From the NCBI GenBank assembly GCA_010094045.1, contig ML986664.1, positions 139,440 through 200,558 of the forward strand: DNA of 61,119 nt, given 5' to 3'. The translations under genes were made by a program, and so were the position numbers. Position 1 is the stretch's first letter. Every line of letters starts with the position of its first letter. The notes under the pieces were generated by a model that saw only the letters and a list, made by a program, of their open reading frames with translations, did no database searches and had not been told where the DNA came from. Positions 36,041-48,829 of the stretch are shown here, in pieces. Source of the DNA: Lojkania enalia. Taxonomy: Eukaryota > Ascomycota > Dothideomycetes > Pleosporales.

Positions 36041-36511
36041 TCGCATCTAATACTAGTAGGGTACTTGCTACTAACATACTTATAAATTCCCTTCTACTAT
36101 AAGGAGGAGTTTCTAGTCCTCCGGGGCTATCTTAAACTATAAGCAGCGGTCTAATACGTAGGAGATAAGGAGGATAAAAAGGTAGCCTTTAAGGCTATTT
36201 CGGAGTCCGCTTACAGCCTAGCGCTTATAGCCCAGGTTGTAAAGAGTTAGGAAGATAGCCTTCCTGCGGCTAGTATCTAGGTAGTTTTATTCTACTAGGG
36301 TACTAAGTTACTCCGTTAGGTTTCGGCTTTAGAGGCTCTAATATCTAGCCTTTAGGCTGACATCGCGGCGCTCTCGGGCGGCTAAAGATAAGGTAGAAGA
36401 GGTTTAGAAGGAGTCCGGAGGGAAAGAAGGGGAAGGAGGGTAGAGGAGGAGAGGATTAGGGAGGTATCCGACAGCCTGCTATTAGACCCTCCAGATTCTA
36501 TAGAGGAGTAA
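36041..36511 (+). pseudogene. Antisense frame in the 3' region of Gypsy-A2
   Basis: Opposite to gag-pol of this minus-strand element. A 157-codon frame ends at TAA 36509-36511, next to the end of pol on the other strand (tail to tail). It reads EEFLVLRGYLKL, GDKEDKKVAFKAISESAYSL, ALIAQVVKS, then LEALISSL before a charged Glu/Arg-rich tail. Ten or so TAG/TAA codons interrupt it, most at sites that CAG, CAA or TGG would reach by RIP. A TATA-like TTATAAAATA lies ~30 bp upstream at 36010. Function unknown. The other two copies keep the same core residues. Confidence 0.5.
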
Positions 36512-36529
36512 TTTCGGGCCTATACTTTA

Positions 36530-39500
36530 GTTTTTAAATCTACTACTTAACTCTTATATATTATTATCTACCAGATAATCTATATTCTTTATACTATCCT
36601 TATATACCTTAATCTATTTAGTTAGGGCCCTTAGGGGTCCTAGCTGATTTGGATACTTATTATAAAAAGCTCTCAGCTTATAAGGCGAACCTATAAAATT
36701 TAAGACTTTATACTAGACCGGGTTAGGATTATATCCTACCCATTTTATACAGTATTTAAGGGTCTTATAATACAGCTTACTAGCCAGTATTTCCTCAACC
36801 TCCCACTCTTCTACCCCCTTAATAGCGATAGCGGGTGGTTTCGGAGCTTCTTACCCTAGTAGAAGGTCCTAGGGGTCCTTATATAGTAGGTTTAGTGCGA
36901 AGACATCATATATTCTCGACTTTAGGGGTAGCTGTAAACGGTACGAGTTTTCAACCTATTCTAGTACTTTAAAAGGGCCCTCCTATTAATTAGATAGCTT
37001 TCGGCTTAGTCTCTAGACTATAAGGTTCTTAGTATTTAGGTAGACTATATTACTAATCTACTAATCAATCGGTCGCTAGTAATAGTTAATAACGGATTAT
37101 ATACGATCCTAAGTCTTCTCGATATTAGCCTTTACGGTTTCCTAGGCTGTATGTATATAAGTTACTAGAGCTAAGACGTTCTTATAATTTAATTTGTCTG
37201 TTACGGTAATAAGATTAATAGAATATTTCTAATTCTAACTCTAACAGAGCTTAGATCCGTATAGGATCTAATATAGGGATATTCTAATAGTTGTATAGGA
37301 TAGAGTCGCTTATACTCGGTCGATTATAGGTAATAGAGAACTCTAGTTGTTTTAGTAGAAGGATACGAAAGGGCGCAGTCTCTAATTAATATACTTGTTT
37401 ATAATCTCCGTCTATCTGTTAGTCTCTTTATAATAAGTAGTAGATAGTTTAATCTTTACGCCTAAGATACAGCAGAATTCGGACTAGAAACTAGATATAA
37501 ACTAAGGTTTTTAGTCTAAAATAATAGTTTCGGGCGTATAGCTAAAGCGGTACACCTATTAAATAAATAATTCGGCTATTCCCCTTGCGTTAATTATACG
37601 ATGGTAGGGGATAGACACCGCTTATTTGGACAGGCGATCGATTACTACTATAATCTAATTATATCCGGACTTATCTATAGGAAAATCCTTAAAGTTAATA
37701 TATAGGTACTATATTAGTTAATTTAGTATAAGAAGTAGGTAGATAAAACCTAGGGTTCGGGTTTATATCGGATGAGCTTTATAGTATAGGATGCAATTCC
37801 GTATATATTATTTGCAAGTAGCCTCTATACTCTTCTAATAGTACTTCCGGGATAGTAACTAATAGGTTTTAGTAGTACTTAGGTATGCGGAGGATACTTG
37901 GTTATAAGCCTCTCGTATAAGTTATATATAAAGGCCTGAATCTAATAGGATATATAAGCGATTATCGTAGAGGAGTAGTCTATTCTCTATCCGATACTTA
38001 TAGAGTAGAAGTATACGTTCCTGCGTAAAGGAGGCTCGGTTTTCTTATAGTAATACGTCGATCAACTCTAGAGAGTCTAGTAATATAACCTACTCCTAGC
38101 CTTTAATAATATTTAGTATAGCTGCTTAAGTTGTTATTTAAGTAATATAAGACTAGGCTAATTCGGTATTAATTCGGGGGTGAAGTTAATACGGTCTAAG
38201 TAGGACTCTTAACTAGTTGTTAGTTTAAGCTGCTTTTAAGTTTTCTATATCTTACTGTTCTCCGATTAGTATATACTAGAGTCTTAATAGCTACCGAAGT
38301 AAGTTCTACCCTCTATTACTTAAACGCAGTAACGATTGCGAACAGTTCCTTATTATAGATCTCCTAGTTTAGTTCCGAACCGGATAGAACCTTACTATAG
38401 AATGCTATAGGGTACTATTTTCTATTAGAATATTTCTATAATAGTACTTTTACAACTACTCTATTAGAGGTATTAGTTTCCATTTTTGTTTCTAACGCAG
38501 GGTTAAAGTAGCAGAGAGTAGGTATACTTAACAGGGCTGACTTTAATTTCTTAAAGGTAATGTTACATTCCGAAATCTATATAAAAGGGGTTGTAGGGCT
38601 CTATAATACGATAATTAGCTTTACGATACACGAGAATTCCGGTATAAACTGTTAATAGAATCCAGTAAAACCTAAGAAGGATTTTACACCCGTTACAGTA
38701 GTAGGTAGCTGCTAGTTATATAGTACTTCCACCTTCTTTAGATTAACCTTAAGGCCTTTATTTAAGAGGATATAGCTAAGGTATTTAGTTCGGGTAATAT
38801 AAAATTCGCTCTTCTTAATATCAACTTATAACCCTGCTTGACGTAATCTCTCAAGAACTTTCTTAACGTGGATAGCGTATATCGCCTCGTCTTCTGAGTA
38901 GATAAGAATATTATCTAGATAAGCGATATAGAAGTTATCTAGGTAGTCGATTAGTATATTATTTATATAGTACTAGTAAGTTGCTGGGCTATTATATAAT
39001 TTAAAAGGTAGAACTTTATATTTGTAGGTTCCGTATCGAGTTTGAAAGGTAGTATATTCTTTAGAACTAGGGTCTATTCTAATCTTGTTAAAGGCCGCGC
39101 GAATATTAAACTTAGTAAAGATTACTACCTTAGTAGGCCTAAACAGGAGTTTATCTATATATAGTATCGGATATATATTCTTATAGGTAAGAGTATTAAG
39201 TTTATAATAATCTACGTAGATATATAGGTTGCTATTAGGTTTGTAGATGTAAAGGATTAGAAATATAAAGGGGCTTTAACTCTACTTAATATACCTATAC
39301 CGTAGATTATCTATAATATACTTTTTAGTTACCTCTAGCTCCTTAACATTCTACTTGTACAACGGGCTGTAACTATTAAGGAGGGGTTCCGTAAGAACAA
39401 TCTTATAATTATAAGGGTAGTATTCCGGTAATTAATAAGCTATAGTTTTACTAAATATATCCTAATACCTATAGTATTCGGATAGTAATTAGAGATTTAC

Positions 39501-40320
39501 TAGTACTTTATTTTCAGCCTTATCTTCTAGCTCTAGGGCTTACTTATCTTTAATCAGCCGCTCAATTTCGTATAGAGACGTGGAGAAAAACTCGTTCTCT
39601 TTCCTCTTTATGTTAAAGTAGAAAGTATTAGCTAAGATAAGAGCGATAATAGGAGAATAGACTTTCTTTAGATTAGGTTCAGACTTTATTTTATACAGGC
39701 GTGCGGGAGCTCTAAGCTTATTTAGACTATAGGTTATAAGAGACTAATATAGTTTTAGCAGTCTTAATAGACCCTTAATATAATAGATAGTCAGACTACA
39801 GGACTGCTAATACTAGTTCTTTTCCTATAAAGCGTCGCGTTACTAGATATCTAGCTCTACTTCCTTATCGTGTGCTGGCTGAGTTAATTATATAAGAAGA
39901 GGAGGTGAAGGATTATAAGTAGTAGGATACTTAGAGGGCTATATAATCCGATTCTTATCCGTATCTAGTAGGAGTTGAAAACAATATAACTATTTAATAC
40001 TAATAATACAATCCTGAATACCTAGATCTATAATAATAAATGGGTAGTTTCGGATAGTTCTTCTATTAATTTATAGGTATAAGTAGATATACTAATTAAC
40101 TAGAGTTTAGATTCAGTCCTGAAAACCTTTAACAGTAATTTTAAAGGGTAAGCGCTGTATTAATATATATAGGGCTTAGGAGAGTAATCTAGCTACTATA
40201 GAATTGAGGAACAGGAAGCCTTAGGCGCTAGTATTAATAAGGGCGTTTAGTTGTACACCAACGCCTTTTAAATATAGAATAGTAGGAATTTAGAAGTACT
40301 TTTCTCTAAATAAATACGAC
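36530..40320 (-). pseudogene. Gypsy-A2 pol (degraded)
   Basis: Same polyprotein as in Gypsy-A1 with an independent set of stops. The RT palm motif lies near 38920-38950 on the minus strand. Alignment with Gypsy-A1 is mostly gap-free, so the two could give a consensus of the parent element. Confidence 0.82.
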
Positions 40321-40329
40321 AAATTGATG

Positions 40330-41641
40330 TTTAATAAATTATACTTACTTAAGCCTAGGACGGAGAGTTTTTTTAGGCGTCTCCGTTTCCCACCTAAGAA
40401 CTATCTAGGTAGTACTCATTTACGTCCAGGAACTCTTCTTCCTTAATCTTCTCTTATTTAACCTCTATCTCTTATACTTTAAGGACTATATATTCGTTTA
40501 CAAAGTGTTCTAGTTTACTATAGTTGTAGTAATTACCTGGGGTTGTATACCTTTTAGGTGCGAGAGTCTTACTAGGTTGTTAGAGAGCAATCGTAGTAGA
40601 ATAAGGTATTAATACTAGGGTAGATTGGGGTGATATTAGATTATAGGTTACCTTAGATAAACTCTTAGAAACCTTCTAGTACCGATCCGAATTTGTTTTA
40701 GCTGTAACCTATAGGCTAGTAGTTTATTCTAGAAGGTTAGGAACGCTCCTCCTTTCTATATTGTAGGCTGTTAAGTAGGTAATTATAGTATTAAAGGAGT
40801 CTTTCTATATAAGCTTAAAGCTAAGGTTTAGTATCCTTAGGCTGGGGAGAATCTTATCCTATAGGTAGAAGAACTACTTAGATTGGGGTACGGATCCCCT
40901 AATAGCTGTACTAATAAAGCGAGCTTTAAAAGTTAGGAACGTTTCTCCCTTATTTATCCTTAGGACCTAAAATATCTATTACGCCTCTATCTCTTTATTA
41001 CCTATAATAAAATACGATTGTAGAAGTAAAATTATTTCTTCGGCATTCTTAAACTAATACTAGTCCGATTTAGCTAGGTATTTTAGCTCTAGATACCCTT
41101 TCGTAGTACTAGAGGTGTGTCTCTATACCAATACTATATGTATACGTTCTATCCGATAGTAATCCGTATTAATCTTAAGTCGGTCTAGGATTGAGGCTTG
41201 CTATTATTTAAATATAGGTTTGTTACTATCTATAAGGCTTTTAATCTTAGGCGTACGTTTAGTAAAGTGGGCTTAAGGGGGTTTAGGGGTGGCTAAGAGG
41301 TTTCTTACTAGGGGAGTTGCAAAAGTTTCTCGGCGTATTATCGGTTCTAATTTAGTAGTTTGTAGAGGTTGATCGGGACTAATAGTTCTCTATCGTGTTA
41401 AGTATATAATCTCCTCCTATAAAATTGTAATTTATTCCTTAAGGGTTAGTTTACTCTAATTTCCCTCCGAATTAGATAGGTTCTTTATTACAGGCCCTAT
41501 AAAGAGGGGTCCGCCTGTCGCAGGGCCCCCTATAGGAGGTAATAGTTGTTCTACACGCGTAGATGGAAGTTTACTCTTACTATAACTTGTGCGTGTATCG
41601 GTTCTAGCATAGAAATTAGAAGGTAAATTATAGTTAAACAT
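40330..41641 (-). pseudogene. Gypsy-A2 gag (degraded, intact first 61 codons)
   Basis: The ATG at 41641-41639 and the first 61 codons are open to a TAG/TAA-type stop at 41456; this is the only long open frame in the right-hand AT-rich block. The N-terminus is Gly/Pro-rich (LLPPIGGPATGGPLFIGP). After the stop the reading continues through the gag domain to a decayed CCHC knuckle. The stop replaces a Gln-type codon. Confidence 0.78.
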
Positions 41642-41947
41642 CAGCGGTTGCCTCCGATTCTAATAGGTTATTAGTAGTCTCTAAGTTTCTACCTAGGCGC
41701 ACTCTACGCGGCTTTTCTAAAGGCAATCCTAATCGCAGGGGATAGAAAGTTCTAAACCTAAAGGCTTCGGTTAATAAGAGGTCTTTAAGATCCTATCTAG
41801 GTAACTAAATAATTTAATGTAACGGTATATAAGTATTACAACCTAAACTAAATCGGGCGTATTTTAGACTTAGATATATTTAAATAAACAATCGATGCGA
41901 TATTATTAAAGAGGCTATTACTAGTAGTATTAAGTTCTTCTATATAA

Positions 41948-42331
41948 TATAACGGCGTAGGTAAGATAATAGGTCTAAATATAGTACGAATCTACTTAGA
42001 GGTATATAGGAGTACGTAGGGGTTCAGGGACCTAGGAATTCTATTAACACCTATAGGCCTTNNNNNNNNNNTAATAGGTCTAAATATAGTACGAATCTAC
42101 TTAGAGGTATATAGGAGTACGTAGGGGTTCAGGGACCTAGGAATTCTATTAACACCTATAGGCCTTGTACGAAAGGATATAGAAGAACTACTAAGCTACT
42201 TATAAGGGAGTGTGCAACTATATACGGAAGGGAAAAGGGGTAGAACCGGGGGTAGAATAAGATAAGCGAAAAGCTTTGGGATAAGGTTGTATATAAAGCT
42301 TTTCGTAGAACGATTTCTTTGCATCGTTACA
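41948..42331 (-). repeat. 5' LTR of Gypsy-A2, inflated by an assembly duplication
   Basis: Contains the gap. 41967-42061 and 42072-42166 are identical over 95 bp; collapsing them restores the 279-bp family length. Confidence 0.93.
42062..42071. other. Assembly gap (10 N) with unmerged overlap
   Basis: Ten Ns flanked by a perfect 95-bp direct repeat. This is a join of two contigs whose ends overlap inside an LTR. Confidence 0.97.
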
Positions 42332-45300
42332 CTTATATAGTTTAAAGCCTAGATAGTACTGTTTAAAGTTTTACCTATTAAGCTATACTTAATATAATTA
42401 CTAGCTACTTAAAATACTATATTAGTTAAAAGAATTTAAAACTAAAACTAACTTAACTTTAGATAAAGATTATAGTTAAAAGAATCTATTTAAGCCTAAA
42501 TATCTAAAGTCTATACTATAGCTAAATATATACTATATAGGCGCTATACTACTAGTCTAACTCTTCTAGTAATTTAACTATAAAATCTTCGCTATATTAA
42601 TAGCTAATATTAATAAGGCTCTAGCCTTAAAGGTATATACTAACTCTATTACTAAAGTACCTAAAGAATACTATAACCTATTATCTATCTTCTTATATAA
42701 GGATATAGATAAGCTACTTAAATAATAACTATATAATTATAAGATTAAACTAGAAAATAGTAAGTAAGCCAGCTTCGGTCTACTCTATAAGATATTCTAG
42801 AACGAGTTAAAGGTACTAAAAAAGTACCTTAATAAGAACTTATTTAAGAGATTTATTAGAGTAAGCTTATTACTAGTAGCTATACCTATAATCTTTATAA
42901 AGAAATCTAGAAGTAGTCTCTAATTCTATATAAACTATAGAGCTCTAAATACTATTATTATTAAGAACTAATACTCAATTCTACTAATCTAAGAAATATT
43001 AACCTAACTTAGTAAGGTTAAGTACTATATAAAATTCGATATTATTACTACGTTTAATAAGCTAAAGATTACTAAAAGAGATAAATAGAAGACTATCTTT
43101 TATATATATTATAGGCTGTTTAAATATCTAGTAATACTTTTTAATCTAACTAATACTTTAAGTATATTCTAGTATTTTATAAATAATATACTAAGACTAT
43201 ACTTTAATATATTTTATACTACTTATATTAATAATATTCTAATATTTAGTAAGAATTTAAAGGATTATAAGTAGTATATTTAGCTAGTCCTTAAAGCCTT
43301 AAGAGCGAATAGTCTATAGCTTAATATAGATAAGTATAAGTTCTACTAATTAGAAGTAATCTATCTAGGGTATATAATTACTATAGAAAGAATCTATATA
43401 GACCTAAAGAAGGTAGAGATAATTATTAACTAGAAATATTCTAAGAATATAAAAGATATTTAAACTTTTATAAGTTTTATAAACTTCTACTAATAATTTA
43501 TTAGCAACTTCTTATAGAAAGTCTCCTCCTTAGTAGCCCTGACTAAGAAGAATACTCGATTTAACTAGAATAATAGCTGTTAATATTCCTTTAACTACCT
43601 AAAGAATACCTTTATCTCTATATTAATTCTCTAATACTTTAACCCTAAGCTACTAATAGTAGTAGAAGCTAATATATCCGACTTTATAACAGTCGGCGTA
43701 CTATCCTAGAGAGGTGCTAATAATAAACTAAGATCTATTATCTACTTCTCTAAGCGTATAAACTCTATTAAAGGTAACTATAAGATATATAATAAAGAAC
43801 TACTCGTAATTATCTAATATTTTAAGTAATAGAGGCCCGAATTAGAAAGTATAGCATTTTCTATAGAAGTATTAAGCGATTATAAAAACTTATAGTACTT
43901 TATAATAATAAAATAGCTAAGCTACTAATAGGCCTATTAGTTAGAATATTTATTAAGGTTTAACTTTAGTATTATATACCGACCTAGAAAACTTAGAGAA
44001 AAGCCTAATACCTTAACTTAAAGATTATAGGATAAGCCTATATAAGAAGAGGCCTATAAAGGTTATTAATAGATATTACTTCGTTCTAAACTATTCTAAT
44101 AAATAGAAATAGGCTAATCGATTATAGAAATTATTAATAAAGAATATCCGAATAATAATCTAATCTAAGATACCCTAAAACTACTAAGAGAAGAAGCCTA
44201 TTAATCTAAACTTCTAATTTTAACTAATTATAAAAAGTATAATAACTAACTATACTACTAAAATCAACTTATAATACTTGACTATAATAAGCTAAAGTTT
44301 AAGCTGCTGTAAGCTATCTATAACTCGCTATCTAGCAGATACCCTAGTTAAGAAAAGACCTTAGAACTACTCTAGTACGAGTACTATTAGTTAAAGATAT
44401 TTAACTCGGTATAATAATATATAAGCTATTATTATATATATTAAAGAAGTAAAGCTTTTAGAGAGAAGTATTATAGATTACTAAAACCGTTATCTATACC
44501 TAAATAAAGGTTTTAAGATATCTTTATAAACTTTATAACCGATCTACTAGAATTAGAAGGTTGTACGAATATTATAGTAGTAGTTATTAGGCTTAGTAAG
44601 TATAGACACCTAATATTATGCGTAAGAATCGAAGCTTCTAATATTATCTAACTATTCTATTATTATATATAGGTTTACTATAGACTGCTATATACTATTA
44701 CGTTTAACTGTAGAATATAGTTTATTTCTACCTTCTATTAAGAGCTTTATAGATAGCTATAAATTAATACGCGTATTTTAACTAACTTCTATTTAGAAAC
44801 TAATAGCTAGATAGAAAATGCTAACGCAGTAATAGAACAAGTTTTCCAAGCCTATACTAGCTATAAATAAGATAACTAGATTAAATAGCTACTAATAGTA
44901 TAGTTTAAAGCGAATAATATAGTGTCTAAATTGATAAAAGTCTCCCTATTTCTAGCCTATTTTAGCCAGCACCTTTAAATAGGCTTTAAACCGCCTATAG
45001 AAATCTATTAACTATTAAAATAGTCCCTAATAGTTTAAAAAGCTAATAGACTAGTTAATAAAATAAAGAATATTATAGAGTATATTAGAGAAGAACTTAC
45101 CTAGATATAAGCGCTCTAATAAAAGTATACTAACTGTAAGCGCGTACTAGCCCCTAACTATTAAATTAGTAATCTAGTCTAGCTAGATGCTAGAAATATA
45201 CGTATATAAAGACTGTTAAAAAAACTTAACTAGAAGAATATAAGCCCTTATAAGATTATTATAAAGGTGTCCTTATATACTTATAGACTAAAGCTACCTA

Positions 45301-45969
45301 AATTAGCTAAAATATATCCTATATTCTATATATTACTATTATAGTTAGTATTTAAGTTGTTTAACTACTTGTCTAGTTAATAAGTATATAACCCTAAACC
45401 TATTAAAATTAATAGAGAACTAGAATACCTTATTAAGTAAATAGAAGACCTCTACTATAACTAATAGAAACGCTGGCACGAATACCTAGTTAAGTAGACT
45501 AGCTATTATAACCTAAAATAGTACCCGGCTAGTAACTTTACTAAGATAACTACTATAGAAGATTACTACGCTAGAAACTTAAATAAATAAGACTTAAATA
45601 TAATATTATATCTAGATTCTTAATTAGATACTAGAGTCTAATTTAAATATATTCTTAGACGCTTGTAATAATACTATACTAATATAATACTAGTAATAAT
45701 ACTACTACTAATCCCTAGTATAGTACTACTATATAAACCGAACCGATCTAACTTCTAATATAGTACTACTATTAACTACTAGTCGCGCTAATATACCTAT
45801 AATCTAACCTAATCCCTAGTATAATACTACTATATAATAATAACTAATCGCGCTAATACGCCTATAACCTTAACTAATACTAGTATTAATAACTACTATT
45901 TAATTATAAATAACCTAAATATAATATAAAGATCTAACTTATAGGAGTTTATAACTAAGAGAGGGGTAC
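42332..45969 (+). pseudogene. Gypsy-B1 pol, 3' fragment (RT-RNaseH-IN-chromodomain)
   Basis: RT (about 42650-43360) has the palm motif as YINNILIFS, from Y-x-DD. RNase H (about 43560-44000) contains YKIYNKELLVIIQYFK. Integrase (about 44500-45100) contains LLELEGCTNIIVVVIRLSKY. The chromodomain (about 45390-45560) contains ELEYLIKQIEDLYYNQQ and RWHEYLVKQ. In-frame stops are RIP-type. The frame continues from 35172 once Gypsy-A2 is removed. Confidence 0.85.
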
Positions 45970-46272
45970 TATTATAGTAATATTATAATACCTCTATACC
46001 TATACTACTCTTACTATAATACCCGAACTAGCTACTAGTAACAGCTATTAACTGCTAGCTAGAATATAACTAACTTGTTATAACTATAATAGAGGAAGAT
46101 TTCGCTAATCTAGCTAGCCCGTATAATAGTACAGACCTAGCTTTTATAAAAACTTATATAATATAGATATCTCTATTCTTTATATAATATTTTAATATTT
46201 ATATATAGTATATAGAAATAGAGTTAACTATTTAAAGTGCGATTAACTAACTGTATATAAGCGTCCGTAATA
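45970..46272 (+). repeat. 3' LTR of Gypsy-B1
   Basis: 303 bp; ends CGTCCGTAATA, which retains the CCG that is lost in the 5' LTR. Confidence 0.93.
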
Positions 46273-48598
46273 GACTACTAAGAATATTTTAGAAGAAGTA
46301 TCTTTACTATTTAAGTTTAGTAAGCTAATATACTAGAATCTACTACTATATTTAGATAATATAGAGTTATAGATAGTAATGTTTATCTAGTAAAGCGATT
46401 TTAAGAATATTTAACGTACTAATAATATCTATAAAATATAATATAACTAATAATAGAAGGACTACTATAATTATATTAAGAAGAAAATTTTTATTATAAG
46501 TATTCTACTTACTATAGTTTATTAAGAAATACTGAAAGGTCTATACTTATATAAAATAGTAGAAGTATTCTTAAATACTATAAAGAATAAGATTTTATAA
46601 AGAAGTATACCCTCTAAACTAATTTCTTTAGCTTATATAGTAGTTATTATAATAGTATATCTTAATTTACTAGTAAATTTAAAGCTAGTTTTATATAATT
46701 AAATAGTATTAATTTTAAGTTTAATTTTAAGAAAGTTATATTCTAGTTTATTATTACTATTAAAGATTAATATAAAACCTATATATAGTAATAGTACTAG
46801 ATTTTATATTAAAATAGAATTTTAGATATTAATACTATAATTAATATGATTAATAACAAATTATATTAAAAAGATCTAGTTAAGAAAGTAATAGTACTTT
46901 AAGTATAGCTAAAAGATATATAGTAGCCTAATAGTAATTAGTATAAAAGTAAAAGTAAACCTATTAATAGTAAACTTATAAAAAGAAGATATTATTCTAG
47001 CTATTAATATAAGTATTTAAAAGGTAGATTAAATTACTAGTTTATATATCTAGAAAAGATATTAAAATAATTTTTTAATAAATACTTAGAATTAATATAA
47101 AAATTAATCTAATTAGTTTAAATAAACTATATACTATTAACTAATTTTAGTACTATTATTAGTATATTAGTAAGTAGTTATAATATATAAGTTTCGCTAA
47201 TACTGCGATATATAATTAAGTAAATACTATAGAAGCTCTATAAGAATTAAATTATCTTTAATATTAGCGTTAATAAGTATATATATAATAATAGAACTAA
47301 GTTTATTTTAATAGGATAATCTAGTATAAAATATATAAAGATAGGTAGTAGTCTTACTAGAGTAGAAGATAAAGGTATAATATAACTTTATATTTCTCTA
47401 GCTAGTAGTAGTACTATTAATATATACTTTATAGAAGTACTCTACTATCTAAATCTCTATATTTCTATTATTTTTCTAAATTAGCTTTAACTAAAAGAAT
47501 TATACCACTATAATTTCTATTAGAAGCTACTATATATTAAGAATAATAGTAAGATTATCTATATCCCTAAAATTAATAGAATATCTACTTTTCTTAAGTA
47601 TATAGGTAAGGTATAAACAGCTTTCTTAATAGCCTATATTACTATATTCTCTTTCTAAAACTTATAGCTAGCTTAAAAGTAAAAAATTATCTTATAAGAA
47701 ACTTATAAAATCTAGAACTATATAAACTTAGATAATATAAAATAGCTATTTACAACTATTAATAGCTTAAAATTTAAAAATATTAAGAAGTTTAACTATA
47801 AGATATATTATAAAGTAAAAGGTTATTAATAGATTTTTTATATTTTATAATATTAAGTTTAGTAAATATTTAATATTATATATCTTAATATTATTAGTTA
47901 TATTTTACTACTAGATTCTAATAGAGAGTAATATTAACTACTCTTTATAAATAATTTTATATACTATTAATAGATCTACTTTATTAAATCCTATATAGAA
48001 ATTACCTAAATACTATTTAATTTTAATAGAATAGTTACTATCTAGTATAATAAGATTATTAAAGTCTATTATTTTAATAATAATAAATACTTTATTAATT
48101 AGGTAACTATTAAATATTTTAAAAAGTAGAGAATATAGTTATAGTCTTTAATATTATATATAATATATTTGAATAGTATTACTAAAGCTAGTAATAAGCT
48201 TACTATAGATAAAGCATAATATATTCTTATTAAAATACTATACCTACTACTAATATTCTAGCTATATATTATAAAGTATATAATATAACTCTTTAATCTA
48301 TTACTTACTCTAATACTTACTAATAGTAAAATACCTTTATAAGTATTTAATAAATTTCTAGATTATTAAAATCTAATATTAAATCTCTATAACCTCTATT
48401 ATTAGGGAGAGATTAGTTATATATTTATTTTAAAAGAGTATTATATTAAAAGTAAAAAGTTTAAGAAATATAATTATAAAAGTTATATAATTAGTTGTAA
48501 AGAATTTTAGATATTCCTTATATAGAATCTATAGAGTAAGAAGGTTATATAATTAAGCTTTATAACCTTCTTTTAATACCCGCTAGTTATAAGCTATA
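46273..48598 (+). pseudogene. Copia-1 gag remainder, protease and integrase (degraded)
   Basis: Continues the gag of 26480-26674. A gag-pre-integrase/protease segment lies at about 47270-47720 and an integrase core at about 47740-48590, with NREQYQLLFINNF corresponding to the first catalytic Asp region and later ASNKLTIDKAQYILI. It is cut at 48598 by Gypsy-C (TSD CTATA). Parallel sequence in Copia-2 covers up to 59829. Confidence 0.78.
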
Positions 48599-48800
48599 TA
48601 AGAAGGTCTGAGGATAAAATAGGATTAGATATAATAAGAATCTATTATTGTTAAAGCTAGATAAAGAGAAGAGAAGGTATACGGTAGTAAGATATATATT
48701 ATTCGCTTACTTTAGTCTAGGTAGATATAGGGTCGCATAAGGGCAACTGCTATTATAGCATCGCAGGAATAGGACCGAGCTACAGGCTGGGACCTTTATA
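48599..48800 (-). repeat. 3' LTR of Gypsy-C
   Basis: 202 bp, TAAGAAGGTC...ACCTTTATA; keeps more G/C than the right copy. Confidence 0.93.
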
Positions 48801-48829
48801 ATATTCCCCTCCTCCTTCTTCTCTTCCTC

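Larger units (their letters stand above)
35173..42331 (-). mobile_element. Gypsy-A2: full-length Ty3/Gypsy element inside Gypsy-B1
   Basis: Flanked by perfect CTTAT duplications (35168-35172 and 42332-42336). Left (3') LTR 35173-35451 followed by CTACCCCCCTCC, the complement of the polypurine tract; right (5') LTR 41948-42331. The right LTR is 384 positions long in this assembly, but removing the 95-bp duplication and 10 Ns leaves exactly 279. True element length is then 7054 bp. Domains right to left: gag, protease, RT (~39480-38860), RNase H (~38660-38270), integrase (~37760-37150), chromodomain (~36800-36650). RIP-inactivated. Confidence 0.95.
26675..46272 (+). mobile_element. Gypsy-B1: Ty3/Gypsy element carrying two further elements
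   Basis: 303-bp LTRs at 26675-26977 and 45970-46272 (polypurine tract AGAGGGGTAC just before the latter). Net length after removing Gypsy-B2 and Gypsy-A2 is ~6.0 kb. The flanks are AGCTA and GACTA, a 5-bp duplication that apparently lost one base on the left. Copia-2 has the empty site near 57375. gag is cut at 27174 and resumes at 33584; pol is cut at 35172 and resumes at 42332. Chromodomain-bearing Ty3/Gypsy. RIP-inactivated. Confidence 0.92.

Noticed and set aside
42062..42071. Run of N as a true sequencing gap of unknown size
   Set aside because: Identical 95-bp flanks and the restored 279-bp LTR length show an overlap, so no sequence is missing.
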